From assembly GCF_001570805.1 (NCBI RefSeq), contig NZ_BCSJ01000004.1:1-64000 (forward strand): DNA of 64,000 nt, given 5' to 3'. A program made the position numbers and the translations under genes. The DNA is from Brevibacterium epidermidis NBRC 14811. GTDB taxonomy: Bacteria > Actinomycetota > Actinomycetes > Actinomycetales > Brevibacteriaceae. Below the pieces are notes generated by a model. It was not told the DNA's origin, did not search any database, and saw only the letters and a list, made by a program, of their open reading frames with translations. Numbering within the stretch: the stretch's first letter is position 1; each line of letters opens with the position of its first letter. This document shows, piece by piece, positions 35,018 through 43,867 of the stretch.

Positions 35018-36375
35018 CCATGCTCTCCGTCGCCGAGGCCCGGGGCAAGGCGCGCAAGCGCCTGACCTCGGCTATGGCCGTCTGGGCGGCGGAGCAGGTC
35101 GAGCAAGTGCGAGTGGAGATCGCGCTCCGCCCGCCGACGGAGAAGCAGGTGCTCGCTGATCAGACTGCCGCGGCCGACTGGGCGGGCAGCTGGCGAGCGG
35201 TTGAGGGTAAGACAAGAGAAACTTCGGGACTCGAGGTCGATTGGGAGGACCGCACCTGGGCCCGAGTCGGCCGCCAACGGGTTCCCAGGCGACTGCGCCT
35301 GAACACGCCAAACGCAGTCGCCGGTTTCGTCGGCGGTGAGGCCGCCCGCGATTGGCGGAAGCTGCGTGATCGGGCCCAGCTGATCCGGGAACAGTTCGGG
35401 TCAGAAGCGACCGGAGCAGAAGTGAACGAAGCTGAAGCGATCGGCGACGGAGATGCGGAGCCCATTGGGGACGGGGACTCCCTTGCCGCGGCGATACGTT
35501 CCCAGTCGAAACGGATCCTCTCCTTGTCCGACGCCGCATTCGTTACTGTCATCGACGTCGTCGACTGGCTGTGCACCCATCCGCTCGGATCGCTGCGACC
35601 CAGACAGCTGCCCATCCGCGGGGTGGACTCGAAGTGGTTCGAGACCCACCGCAGCCTCGTCACCGCCCTGCTCGGAGGGATCGGCCACGCCGATGCGGTG
35701 ACCGTCCTCGACGCCGAACCGCGACTGCGGCTGCGTATCCTCGACGGGACCCTGATCGGCGCCGTGGATCATGAGGTCACCGTCGATCGCACTTCGGTCA
35801 GAGCAGCCGCCGCGTCCCTCGACGATGTGACCGCTCCGATCTCCCAACTCGGTCGACTGCCCGTATCGCCGAGGCTGGTCTTCGTCTTCGAGAACCTCGA
35901 ATCAGTGCTCGCCATGCCGGATTGGCCGGGTGCCGTGGCCGTACACGGCTCTGGCTATGCCGTCGACGGGGTCGCTCGATTGGACTGGATCGACGGTGCG
36001 CGTGTGATCTATTGGGGCGACCTCGACTCCCATGGTTTCGCGGTCCTCAACCGCCTGCGCAGCCATCTGCCGGAGGTCGAATCCGTGCTCATGGACGAAG
36101 CAACACTGCTCGCGCACCAGGATCTCTGGGTACCGGAACCGAAGCCGAGCACCGGCACTTTCGCGCATCTCACCGGCACCGAGGCACGTGCCCTCGAACG
36201 ACTACATGTTGAAGGAGGCGTCCGGCTCGAACAGGAACGCATCCCGTGGGATACGGCTCTGAACCGGCTGCGGACCGCGGCCGAGGTGGAGACCTCGGGC
36301 CACCTCGGCGAAGGAACGGGACGTGGCGTGGGAACGGAGCACCGCTTCGGCGAGGGCCTCGATGACGACCGATAA
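35014..36375 (+). CDS. jetD: Wadjet subunit JetD (DUF3322/DUF2220, Toprim nuclease)
   Basis: 453 aa. JetD is the nuclease that cuts plasmid DNA captured by JetABC. The N-terminal DUF3322 region (about 1-130) is followed by an acidic low-complexity insertion (about 135-155, a repeated IGDGD motif). DUF2220 then carries a topoisomerase VI A-like Toprim: the metal glutamate in FVFENLESVLA (near 293) and the acidic pair in YWGDLDSHGFA (near 333-336), all intact. The ATG at 35014 overlaps the jetC stop by 4 nt. The end overlaps the next gene by 14 nt. Confidence 0.93.
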   Translation: MTMLSVAEARGKARKRLTSAMAVWAAEQVEQVRVEIALRPPTEKQVLADQTAAADWAGSWRAVEGKTRETSGLEVDWEDRTWARVGRQRVPRRLRLNTPNAVAGFVGGEAARDWRKLRDRAQLIREQFGSEATGAEVNEAEAIGDGDAEPIGDGDSLAAAIRSQSKRILSLSDAAFVTVIDVVDWLCTHPLGSLRPRQLPIRGVDSKWFETHRSLVTALLGGIGHADAVTVLDAEPRLRLRILDGTLIGAVDHEVTVDRTSVRAAAASLDDVTAPISQLGRLPVSPRLVFVFENLESVLAMPDWPGAVAVHGSGYAVDGVARLDWIDGARVIYWGDLDSHGFAVLNRLRSHLPEVESVLMDEATLLAHQDLWVPEPKPSTGTFAHLTGTEARALERLHVEGGVRLEQERIPWDTALNRLRTAAEVETSGHLGEGTGRGVGTEHRFGEGLDDDR

Positions 36376-37528
36376 GCCGCGCGGGGGACTGGCCGCTCTC
36401 TGCGTCGCCGAGCTGGTGTGCTGGGGGCTGCTCTACTATTCCCTGCCGGTGGCGGTCACTCCGATCTCGGCGGACATGGGCTGGAGCCACACGACGGTGA
36501 CGGCGGCGCTGACCGTCGGGCTCATTGTCTCAGCACTCATGGGACCCACGGTCGGGCGGATGCTCGACCGGCACGGCCCGCAGCTGATCATGGGCGCGGG
36601 CACTGTCATCGGGGTCCTCGCGCTCGGGCTCGTCGCGATCGCGCCGAACCTCTTCGTGTTCTTCGCCGCCTGGATCCTCGCCGGATTCGCCCAAGCAGCG
36701 ACGCTCTACCCGCCGGCCTTCGCCGTCATCACCCGCTGGTATGGGGCGGAGCGGACGAAGCCGCTGACGACGATCACGCTGGTCGGCGGGCTCGCCTCGA
36801 CGGTCTTCGCCCCGATCATCGCCTGGCTCATCGACGGACTCGGCTGGCGCGGAACCTACGGAGTTCTCGCCGGACTGCTCGCAGTCCTGGCCCTGCCGAT
36901 GCACCTGTTCTTCCTCAACCGCACCTGGACCGACGAGGCGTCCGCATCCGCGGTGAAGCCGAGCCGAGCCGAACTGCGCCAGGTCACGCGAGACCCGCGC
37001 TTCATCACTCTGCAGATCGCCGTCGCGATCGCCACGTTCACCCTCTTCGCGGTGACGATCAACATCATCCCGCTCATCATCGAGCGCGGCGCCGCATACA
37101 GTCTGGCGGCCATCGCTCTCGGGCTCGTCGGCTTCGGCCAGGTGGCCGGACGATTCGGCTACCCGAGCCTGGAACGGCACACGTCGACGCGGGCGCGGAC
37201 GGTCATCCTCTTCGCCTCGGGCGCTGTTGGGCTGTGGCTGCTCGCCTTCGTATCTGGTCCGATCTGGCTGCTCATCGGCATTGCCATGCTCACCGGCGGA
37301 GTGCGAGGGTGCATGACATTGCTGCAGGCCACGGCGGTCTCCGACAGGTGGGGGACGAAGAACTTCGGGGCCATCAACGGTGTCTTCGTCGCCCCGATCA
37401 CCGCGGGCACCGCGCTCGCACCTGTTGCTGGCCCCGCGTTGGCCGGGGTGCTCGGCGGGTACCCGATGATGGCAGTGGCCATGGCCGGACTGCTCACGCT
37501 GGCGACCCTGCTGTCCGCGCGGACGTGA
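36362..37528 (+). CDS. MFS transporter, start overlapping jetD
   Basis: Major facilitator protein of 388 aa with about twelve hydrophobic segments. The MFS loop motif appears after helix 2 as GPTVGRMLDRHGPQL, and TRWYGAERTKPLTTITLVGGLAST resembles the monocarboxylate/oxalate-type MFS antiporters. The ATG at 36362 is 14 nt inside the end of jetD, so it is translationally coupled to the Wadjet operon; it may be a passenger rather than a functional part. Substrate unknown. No terminator separates it from jetD. Confidence 0.85.
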   Translation: MTTDKPRGGLAALCVAELVCWGLLYYSLPVAVTPISADMGWSHTTVTAALTVGLIVSALMGPTVGRMLDRHGPQLIMGAGTVIGVLALGLVAIAPNLFVFFAAWILAGFAQAATLYPPAFAVITRWYGAERTKPLTTITLVGGLASTVFAPIIAWLIDGLGWRGTYGVLAGLLAVLALPMHLFFLNRTWTDEASASAVKPSRAELRQVTRDPRFITLQIAVAIATFTLFAVTINIIPLIIERGAAYSLAAIALGLVGFGQVAGRFGYPSLERHTSTRARTVILFASGAVGLWLLAFVSGPIWLLIGIAMLTGGVRGCMTLLQATAVSDRWGTKNFGAINGVFVAPITAGTALAPVAGPALAGVLGGYPMMAVAMAGLLTLATLLSART

Positions 37529-37759
37529 GGGTCGCCTCGGCGATGGACGTCCTCGACTTTCCGCGGGACCGCCTCGGCGGAGATGTTCCCTCACCGTCTC
37601 GGCGGGGATATTCCCGCAATCGAGGGTGAGGAATCGGACAGCCGTCCTGATGGACTTCGGGGATAGACTGAAAGCGCGGTCAAGGCCCCGAGCGTGGGGC
37701 CGCCACCCTGCCGGGGCTGTGCATGCACCCCGGTGCCATGGTCCAACGGAAGGAAGTCA
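37529..37759. other. Intergenic region with imperfect repeats, MFS to poxB
   Basis: No gene. CCTCGGCG occurs at about 37533 and 37571, with a variant TCTCGGCG at about 37597; the last two start imperfect repeats (GGCGGAGATGTTCCC, then GGCGGGGATATTCCC). TTCCCTCACC at 37586-37595 roughly pairs with GGGTGAGGAA at 37624-37633, giving a hairpin that may end the jet/MFS transcript. GGAAGGAA before ATG 37760 is the poxB ribosome binding site. Confidence 0.5.
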
Positions 37760-39475
37760 ATGCCCACCGTCGCCAGAAACATCGTCGATACCCTTGTCGC
37801 CAGCGGAGTCAAGCGCGTCTACGGAATCCCGGGTGACTCGCTCAACGGATTCACCGATGCGCTGCGCGTCAACCCGCAACTCGAATGGGTTCACGTCCGC
37901 CACGAGGAAGCCGCCTCCTTCGCCGCCAGCGGCGAGGCCGCCCTGACCGGTGAACTCGCGGTCTGCGCGGGCAGCTGCGGACCCGGCAACCTCCACCTCA
38001 TCAACGGGCTCTTCGACGCCCAGCGCTCGCGGGTCCCCGTGCTGGCCATCGCCGCACAGATCCCCAGCGACGAGATCGGCTCGAACTACTTCCAGGAGAC
38101 CCATCCGACCGAGCTGTTCCGCGACTGCAGCGTCTACGTTGAGAACGTCTCCTCGGCCGAACAGATGCCCCGCCTGCTGCGCATCGCCATGCGCGAAGCC
38201 ATCGAGAAGCGCGGCGTGGCCGTCCTCGTCATTCCCGGCGACGTCGGCCTGGCCGACATCGATGCCGCCGCCGAGGAGGTCAGGTCCTACCCGTCGCACG
38301 TGGTCCCCGCTGCGTCCCAGATCGAAGCCGCGGCCAAGGCCCTCAACAAGGGCAAGAAGACGACGATCCTCGCCGGTGCCGGCACCGAGGGTGCCCACGA
38401 TGAGCTGCTCGCCATCGCCGAGAAGCTCCAGGCTCCGATCGTCCATTCGCTGCGCGGCAAGGAGTTCGTCGAATACGACAACCCCTATGACGTGGGCATG
38501 ACCGGTCTGCTCGGGTTCTCCTCCGGCTACGCCGCGCTCAAGGACTGCGATTCCCTGCTCATGCTCGGCACCGACCTGCCCTACCAGCAGTTCTACCCAG
38601 AGGACGCGACTGTCATCCAGGTCGATGTGCGCGGCTCCCAGATCGGGCGGCGCACGAAGGTCGACATTCCGCTGGTCGGAACGGTCGCCGACACCATCGA
38701 AGCGCTGCTGCCGCACATCAAACCCAACCGCAGCAGCACGCATCTCAAGGCGCTGACCAAGCACTATCAGAAGACCCGCAAGGATCTCGACGAGCTGGCC
38801 ACACCGTCGAAGCGGACGATCCATCCGCAGTACCTCACCCGGCTCATCGACGAGATGGCCGATGACGATGCGGTGTTCATCCCGGACGTCGGCTCACCGG
38901 TGGTGTGGGCAGCCCGCTACCTGACGATGAACGGCAAGCGCCGTCTCATCGGCTCCTTCAGCCACGGGTCCATGGCCAATGCCCTGTCCCAGAGCGTCGG
39001 CGTGCAAGCGGCGTACGAGGACCGGCAGACCATCGCGCTCGCCGGCGACGGCGGACTGACCATGCTGCTGGGCGAGCTCATCACGCTCACCCAGAACAAG
39101 CTGCCGGTGAAGACGGTCGTGTACAACAACTCCTCGCTCAACTTCGTCGAGCTCGAGATGAAGGCCGCCGGCTTCGTCACCTTCGGCACGGAGCTCGAGA
39201 ATCCGAACTTCTCCACCATCGCCGAGGCGGTCGGAATCAAGGGCTTCCGCGTCGAGAAGTCCAAGGACCTGCCGAAGGTCGTCAAGGAGTTCCTGGCCTA
39301 CGACGGGCCCGCGGTCCTCGACGTCGTCACCGAACGCCAGGAGCTGTCGATGCCGCCGTCGATCACCGTCGAGCAGGCGAAGGGCTTCGCGCTCTACGCT
39401 ATCCGCACGGTGCTCTCGGGCAAGGGCGACGAACTCATCGACCTGGCGCGAACGAACCTCCGCCAGCTGTTCTGA
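37760..39475 (+). CDS. poxB: Pyruvate:quinone oxidoreductase (PoxB)
   Basis: Thiamine-diphosphate enzyme of 571 aa that oxidatively decarboxylates pyruvate to acetate and CO2 and passes electrons to the quinone pool at the membrane. E50 in VRHEEAASFAA activates the cofactor. The ThDP/Mg motif begins GDGGLTML near 429-436 and ends about 27 residues later at NNSSLNF. The central FAD-binding region and C-terminal segment fit PoxB rather than acetolactate synthase (it lacks an IlvN partner, and SFSHGSMANALSQSVG is PoxB-like). ATG 37760 has GGAAGGAA 5-12 nt upstream. A large hairpin follows. Confidence 0.88.
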   Translation: MPTVARNIVDTLVASGVKRVYGIPGDSLNGFTDALRVNPQLEWVHVRHEEAASFAASGEAALTGELAVCAGSCGPGNLHLINGLFDAQRSRVPVLAIAAQIPSDEIGSNYFQETHPTELFRDCSVYVENVSSAEQMPRLLRIAMREAIEKRGVAVLVIPGDVGLADIDAAAEEVRSYPSHVVPAASQIEAAAKALNKGKKTTILAGAGTEGAHDELLAIAEKLQAPIVHSLRGKEFVEYDNPYDVGMTGLLGFSSGYAALKDCDSLLMLGTDLPYQQFYPEDATVIQVDVRGSQIGRRTKVDIPLVGTVADTIEALLPHIKPNRSSTHLKALTKHYQKTRKDLDELATPSKRTIHPQYLTRLIDEMADDDAVFIPDVGSPVVWAARYLTMNGKRRLIGSFSHGSMANALSQSVGVQAAYEDRQTIALAGDGGLTMLLGELITLTQNKLPVKTVVYNNSSLNFVELEMKAAGFVTFGTELENPNFSTIAEAVGIKGFRVEKSKDLPKVVKEFLAYDGPAVLDVVTERQELSMPPSITVEQAKGFALYAIRTVLSGKGDELIDLARTNLRQLF

Positions 39476-39487
39476 CGAGTACGCGCT

Positions 39488-39553
39488 GAGAAACGGGTTG
39501 AGCGTCGAAACACGGGTGTACGCACCCGAGTCTCGACGCTCAACCCGTTTCTC
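39488..39553. terminator. Very stable 66-nt hairpin between convergent poxB and ribH
   Basis: Arms of 21 nt (39488-39508 and 39533-39553) are perfectly complementary, and the loop carries a second stem CGGGTG-TACG-CACCCG. It ends transcription from both sides. A similar AACGGGTTCAGCG fragment occurs next to another hairpin at about 52269. Confidence 0.85.
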
Positions 39554-39573
39554 GATGAAACCAGGGCATTTCT

Positions 39574-40044
39574 TCAGCCCAGCGAGTACGGTGCCAGGGC
39601 CTGGGCAGTGACGAGGGCGGCGGTCATCGCCTCATGCCCCTTGTCCTCGACAGAGCCTTCGAGGCCGGCGCGATCGAGTCCCTGCTGTTCGGAGTCGCAG
39701 GTGAGCACGCCGAAGCCCACAGGCTTGCCGGAGTCGATGGCCACGCGGTTCAGGCCGTCGGTGGCGGCCTGGCAGACATAGTCGAAGTGCGGTGTGCCGC
39801 CGCGGATGACGACGCCGAGCGCGACGATCGCATCGAAATGCGGTGCCAGTCGGGCTGCGGCCACGGGCAGTTCGAAGCTGCCGGGTACGCGGATGAGCGT
39901 GGCCGCGGCACCGGCCTCGGATGCGGCGCGTTGGGCCCCGTCGACGAGGCCGTCCATGATCTGGGTGTGCCACGAGGCGGCGACAATCGCCACGCGCAGT
40001 TCGGCGGCGTCGACGGTGAGTTCAGGTGCTCCGGAATGAGCCAT
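39574..40044 (-). CDS. ribH: 6,7-dimethyl-8-ribityllumazine synthase
   Basis: Penultimate riboflavin enzyme, 156 aa; it condenses the pyrimidine with 3,4-dihydroxy-2-butanone-4-phosphate. [10 protein letters not shown] (24-33), VPGSFELP (53-60) and GGTPHFDYV (82-90, with the catalytic H86) are the conserved substrate segments. AAAGGA lies 7 nt before ATG 40044. Last gene of ribD-ribE-ribBA-ribH; 139 nt separate it from ribBA, with no terminator seen. Confidence 0.93.
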   Translation of the reverse strand: MAHSGAPELTVDAAELRVAIVAASWHTQIMDGLVDGAQRAASEAGAAATLIRVPGSFELPVAAARLAPHFDAIVALGVVIRGGTPHFDYVCQAATDGLNRVAIDSGKPVGFGVLTCDSEQQGLDRAGLEGSVEDKGHEAMTAALVTAQALAPYSLG

Positions 40045-40183
40045 GAATATGTCCTTTGTTCGAAGGCTCCGCAGAGCCTGGTTTGTGTCTGGTGTGATTT
40101 CGCCGGTGATGCAGCACCCTCGCCGAAGCGGCTGCCGCACCCGCGGGTTCGTTCGGTCCCAGCCTCGCCGGGGCGCCCGAGTT

Positions 40184-41593
40184 TCAGCTGGCGACGGCTC
40201 CGGTGGTGCTTGCGCCTGTGCCGGACGTGCCCGTGACCTCCGGCAGTGAGAGCACATGGTGCATGCGTTCGCGCTTGGTGGACAGGTAGCGGGTGTTCTC
40301 CGGCCGCGCCGCGACCTCGAGCGGAACCACCGCCTCGACCGTGATACCGAGTTCCTCGAGGGCCGAGGTCTTCGCCGGATTGTTCGTGAGCAGGCGGATG
40401 CGAGTCAGCCCGAGGGAGCGCAGGATCGCTGCCGCGGCGCGGTAGTCGCGGGCGTCGTCGGTGAACCCGAGATCCCGGTTCGCATCGACGGTGTCCCGCC
40501 CCTGATCCTGCAGGGCGTAGGCGCGCAGCTTGTTGCTCAGCCCGATTCCGCGACCCTCGTGACCGGTCAGGTAGAGCACCGCCCCGCCCTGTTCGGCGAT
40601 GAGGTCGAGCGCCAGATCGAGCTGCTCACCGCAATCGCACCGGTGCGAACCGAAGACATCCCCGGTCAGGCACTCCGAATGCAGGCGCACGAGAGGTGCC
40701 GGTCCGTCGGCACCGGAATCCGGGGATCCCGCGAATACGCCGAGGTGGTCATGCCCGTCGATTGTGAATGCGCGGGCCCGCAGGCTGCCGTGTTCCGATG
40801 GCAGCGCGACCTCCGCCGTCGCCTCGAACGATTCGTCCTCAGCGGGTGCACCGGCCGCCGTCACCGAGGCGGCCGCCTCGGCGCGGGAATCATCCGCAGT
40901 CGACGACGCGGCCGAAGCGTCGGACGATGAGACGGCGGCAGCGGAGCCGCTCGAGGCATTCCCATCCCGTTCGTCAAGGAAGGCGATGAGCTGTTCGATC
41001 GAGACCATGACGAGGTCATTGGCATCGGCGAAGTCACGCACCGCGTCGAAGCGCATCATCGACCCGTCGTCGTGAACCACTTCGCCGATCATCGCCACCG
41101 GCTGCGCGCCGGCCAAACGCGCGAACTCGACCCCGGCCTCGGTGTGGCCGGGGCGCTCCCGGACACCGCCGTCCTTCGCGATGAGCGGGAAGACATGGCC
41201 GGGCCGCGAGATCGCCGCCGGATCAGGGTGGGCGGCGGCGAGGACCCGACCGGTCTCGGCGCGTTCGGCGGCGCTGATTCCCGTGGTCACCCCCACCGCA
41301 TCGCAGCTGACCGTGTAGGCCGTGCCCTTCGGGTCCTCGTTGTCGCTGACCATCGGCGGCAGGCGCAGGGCGTCGGCCCTGTCGGCGGTCATCGGCGCAC
41401 AGATGACGCCCGAGGTGTGCCGGACGAAGAAGCCCATCGTCGTGGCGTCGGCGAACTCGGCGGCCATGATGAGGTCGCCTTCGTTCTCCCGGTCCTCATC
41501 GTCGACGACGAGGACAGGCCGACCGGCCGCGATGGCTGCGATGGCCGCATCGATGGGATCGAGGCGGCTGGCGTGAGCGATGGGATCAGTCAT
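40184..41593 (-). CDS. ribBA: Bifunctional 3,4-dihydroxy-2-butanone-4-phosphate synthase / GTP cyclohydrolase II
   Basis: 469 aa, feeding both branches of riboflavin synthesis. N-terminal RibB domain (1-205): [12 protein letters not shown] (31-42), SRPGHVFPL and [11 protein letters not shown] (148-157). C-terminal RibA domain (from about 265): zinc cysteines C308, C319 and C321 in [26 protein letters not shown] (344-352) and LLTNNPAK. Between them, residues 212-255 form a Ser/Ala-rich linker that is longer than usual. AAGGAG lies 7 nt before ATG 41593, and the start is inside the end of ribE (8-nt overlap). Confidence 0.94.
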   Translation of the reverse strand: MTDPIAHASRLDPIDAAIAAIAAGRPVLVVDDEDRENEGDLIMAAEFADATTMGFFVRHTSGVICAPMTADRADALRLPPMVSDNEDPKGTAYTVSCDAVGVTTGISAAERAETGRVLAAAHPDPAAISRPGHVFPLIAKDGGVRERPGHTEAGVEFARLAGAQPVAMIGEVVHDDGSMMRFDAVRDFADANDLVMVSIEQLIAFLDERDGNASSGSAAAVSSSDASAASSTADDSRAEAAASVTAAGAPAEDESFEATAEVALPSEHGSLRARAFTIDGHDHLGVFAGSPDSGADGPAPLVRLHSECLTGDVFGSHRCDCGEQLDLALDLIAEQGGAVLYLTGHEGRGIGLSNKLRAYALQDQGRDTVDANRDLGFTDDARDYRAAAAILRSLGLTRIRLLTNNPAKTSALEELGITVEAVVPLEVAARPENTRYLSTKRERMHHVLSLPEVTGTSGTGASTTGAVAS

Positions 41594-42311
41594 GATCGAC
41601 TCCTTGCTGGGTGCTGTTCGGCAGTGGCGAGCCCACCGAGGCGGGGCTCGAGTCGGAGGGAACCGCGCCGTTGGCGGTGCCGTCGCCGGCAGCGGTGCGG
41701 AAGGACAGGAGACGCGCGGTGTACTTCGCAAGCACGTCGACCTCGATGTTCACGGCTGCGCCCACAGGCATCTGCCCGAAGGTCGTGTGGGCCAGGGTGG
41801 CCGGAATGAGTCCGACTTCGACCCACGCCGACGATGCGCTCGGTTCGGACACGGCCGTCAGGGTCAGGGACACCCCGTTGAGAGCGATCGAGCCTTTGAT
41901 CGCGGTCAGTGGGGCGAGTTCGCTCGGGATTCCGATGCGCAGGGTCGACCAGTCGGGACGGTCGGTGCGGTCGAGGAGTTCACCCCGACCGTCGACGTGG
42001 CCCTGGACGACGTGGCCGTCGAAGCGCCCCGAGGCGGGAGTGCAGCGTTCCAGGTTGACCTGGTGACCCGTGGCCAAGGTGCCGAGTCCGGTCAGGCGCA
42101 GGGTCTCGCCCATGACCTCGGCGGTGAAGAGGCCGGGACGCTGCTCGGTGGGCCGCCGCGTCGAGGACAGGCAGACTCCATTGACGGCCAGCGATCCGCC
42201 GAGCTCGAGGTCGGCGACGAGGGAGCCCGCGTCGATGGTGATCGTGGCCGAATCGTTCGTGTACTCGATGGACTCGACGGTGCCGAGTCCTTCGATGATT
42301 CCGGTGAACAT
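41586..42311 (-). CDS. ribE: Riboflavin synthase alpha subunit
   Basis: 241 aa; it dismutates two lumazine molecules to riboflavin. MFTGIIEGLGTV begins the first lumazine-binding repeat, with VNGVCLSS. The second repeat (about 98-195) has HVVQGHVDGRGE and LNGVSLTL. The C-terminal 40 residues are a non-conserved Ser/Pro/Gly tail, making it longer than the usual 200-215 aa. Second gene of the rib operon; ribBA overlaps its end. Confidence 0.93.
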   Translation of the reverse strand: MFTGIIEGLGTVESIEYTNDSATITIDAGSLVADLELGGSLAVNGVCLSSTRRPTEQRPGLFTAEVMGETLRLTGLGTLATGHQVNLERCTPASGRFDGHVVQGHVDGRGELLDRTDRPDWSTLRIGIPSELAPLTAIKGSIALNGVSLTLTAVSEPSASSAWVEVGLIPATLAHTTFGQMPVGAAVNIEVDVLAKYTARLLSFRTAAGDGTANGAVPSDSSPASVGSPLPNSTQQGVDHD

Positions 42312-42386
42312 GTGACTCCAGATTCTTAAGCGTTGGTCTGTGGCGTTCTCAAGTGATGGTCTGTGGCGGCTGGGGGAGCGCGGCGG

Positions 42387-43481
42387 CTACGTGCCTGACC
42401 CGGAGGATCCGGATGCGGCTGGGGCTAGACCCGCAGCCGCGAAGTGCAACAGGAAGTCGGGACCGAGCTGCGAGACCGCCGGCGTCTCCGTGTCATCGGG
42501 AACCAGTCGCAGCGCCTCGGTCAGTGTGCCGATGTCTAGGCCTTCGACGCTCCGACGGCCGGGGCCGATGAGCAGCGGAGCCTGGTAGCAGAAGACTTCG
42601 TCGACGACTCCGGGGGCGAAGAATGCGCCGAGCACCGTCGGTCCGCCCTCGACGAGAAGGTGGCGCACTCCTGCGGCGTACATCTGGTCCAAGGCTTCTC
42701 GGACATCATGGGTGCGCAGGTGCAGAGTGTTCGGGTTGAGAGCGAGAAATGAGGTGACCGGCAGATCGGAGGTGCCGAGCACGACGGGGCGCGGCTGATC
42801 GTCGAGTGAGATACCGTCATGGTTGCGAGCATTGAGGCGCGGGTCGTCTGCCAGGGCGGTGCCGGTGCCGACGAGGATGGCGTCGACCCGGGACCGGACT
42901 TCGTGAGCGTGTGCGCGAGACTCTGCCGAGGTGATCCACTGACTGGTGCCGTCCGCGGCGGCGACGGAACCGTCGAGGCTCTGTGCGATCTTCGCCGTGA
43001 CGAACGGGCGGGCCTCGGCCATGGCGCGCACCCAACGGTCGTTGAGGGTGCGGGAGTCCTCTTCGCGCAGTCCCGAACGAACCGTCAGCCCCGCCTCGGC
43101 GAGGGTGTTCCCACCGCCGGCGGCCAGGGGATTCGGGTCGGGGGACGCGAAGACGACGGAGGGGATTCCGGCGGCGATGATCGCCTCGGTGCAGGGCCCG
43201 GTCCGGCCGTGATGGCTGCAGGGCTCGAGCGTGACGAACAGCGTCGACGTGGTCAGGTCGATGCCGAGGTCGTGGGCGGTGGTGATCGCGTCCACCTCGG
43301 CGTGGGGTGTTCCCGCTCCTCCGTGGTGACCGGTGACGATCTGCCCATCCGCGGTCAGGACTGCCGCTCCTACCAGCGGGTTCGCTCCGCGAGAACCTTC
43401 GCGGGCAGCGCCCAGGGCGGCGGCCATCGCCGCGGATTCGAGTTCGGTGAACTCCGCTGCGTCGCCAAGTTGCACGCCCAT
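42387..43481 (-). CDS. ribD: Bifunctional diaminohydroxyphosphoribosylaminopyrimidine deaminase/reductase
   Basis: 364 aa; it carries out the second and third steps of the GTP branch. Deaminase domain: zinc site H60-A-E62 in TPHAEVDAI and C88/C97 in LEPCSHHGRTGPC. Reductase domain (about 150-350): KIAQSLDGSVAAADGTSQWIT, VRSRVDAILVGTGTALADDP and LLVEGGPTVLGAF. First gene of the operon. ATG 43481 follows GGGAGG by 7 nt, and that GGGAGG is the right arm of a terminator hairpin behind an FMN riboswitch. Confidence 0.94.
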   Translation of the reverse strand: MGVQLGDAAEFTELESAAMAAALGAAREGSRGANPLVGAAVLTADGQIVTGHHGGAGTPHAEVDAITTAHDLGIDLTTSTLFVTLEPCSHHGRTGPCTEAIIAAGIPSVVFASPDPNPLAAGGGNTLAEAGLTVRSGLREEDSRTLNDRWVRAMAEARPFVTAKIAQSLDGSVAAADGTSQWITSAESRAHAHEVRSRVDAILVGTGTALADDPRLNARNHDGISLDDQPRPVVLGTSDLPVTSFLALNPNTLHLRTHDVREALDQMYAAGVRHLLVEGGPTVLGAFFAPGVVDEVFCYQAPLLIGPGRRSVEGLDIGTLTEALRLVPDDTETPAVSQLGPDFLLHFAAAGLAPAASGSSGSGT

Positions 43482-43482
43482 G

Positions 43483-43511
43483 AAAAAACCTCCCGAGCCT
43501 TAGCCGGGAGG
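43483..43511 (-). terminator. Riboswitch-controlled terminator that also masks the ribD ribosome binding site
   Basis: On the minus strand CCTCCCG (43511-43505) pairs with CGGGAGG (43495-43489), followed by TTTTTT and then C-ATG of ribD. The right arm GGGAGG is the only Shine-Dalgarno, 7 nt before the start codon. Folding would both end transcription and hide the ribosome binding site. Confidence 0.85.
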
Positions 43512-43597
43512 GAGGATATTGCGGGTGCAACCATCAGAGCGTCTCAGACGCATGCGACGGTGCGGTCGAACGCACCTGACACAGCGGCCGAGGCCAC

Positions 43598-43721
43598 CAT
43601 GCTCCTCCCATCCAGACTCTGACTGTCGGTTTCGGAATTTCACCGAATCAGCCGCCTGCACGAATGCGAGCGGCTCGCGGACTTTGACCGCCGGTACGGA
43701 ATTTCACCGTCCCCGGAACAT
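43598..43721 (-). promoter_or_regulatory. FMN riboswitch (RFN element)
   Basis: Read on the minus strand, the conserved RFN blocks occur in order: GGGGACGGTGAAATTCC, ACCGGCGGT, a variable stem (GAGCCGCTCG), GATTCGGTGAAATTCCG, CCGACAGTCAGAGTCTGG and ATGGGAGGA. It lies about 115 nt upstream of ribD and should shut the rib operon when FMN is abundant. The 3' GGGAGGA is complementary to the TCCTCCC that begins the terminator, so the two can compete. Confidence 0.95.
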
Positions 43722-43729
43722 GTGAGGTC

Positions 43730-43735
43730 AGATTA
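43730..43735 (-). promoter_or_regulatory. -10 box of the rib operon
   Basis: TAATCT on the minus strand lies just upstream of the RFN element, so transcription would begin almost at its first base. No good -35 is visible. Nothing else was found between here and 43867. Confidence 0.45.
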
Positions 43736-43867
43736 GCACGACCATCACCGAGGTGGCAGTGAGGTTCGGCACATGGCGACATCTGCGTGTAGTGGAGGAG
43801 TCGTTGCGTGCGGGGTTCGGCTGCGTTGCCACATGCACGGCGGGGTGGTGTTCGGGGCGACGGCGAC

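Noticed and set aside
29365..36375. Wadjet type II or III
   Set aside because: The domain set (DUF3375, DUF4194, DUF3322/DUF2220) is that of type I.
26310..37528. Wadjet region as a recent mobile island
   Set aside because: No integrase, transposase, tRNA or direct-repeat boundary; base composition resembles the flanks by eye.
37760..39475. Acetolactate synthase large subunit
   Set aside because: No small-subunit gene nearby and the ThDP-enzyme sequence fits PoxB better.
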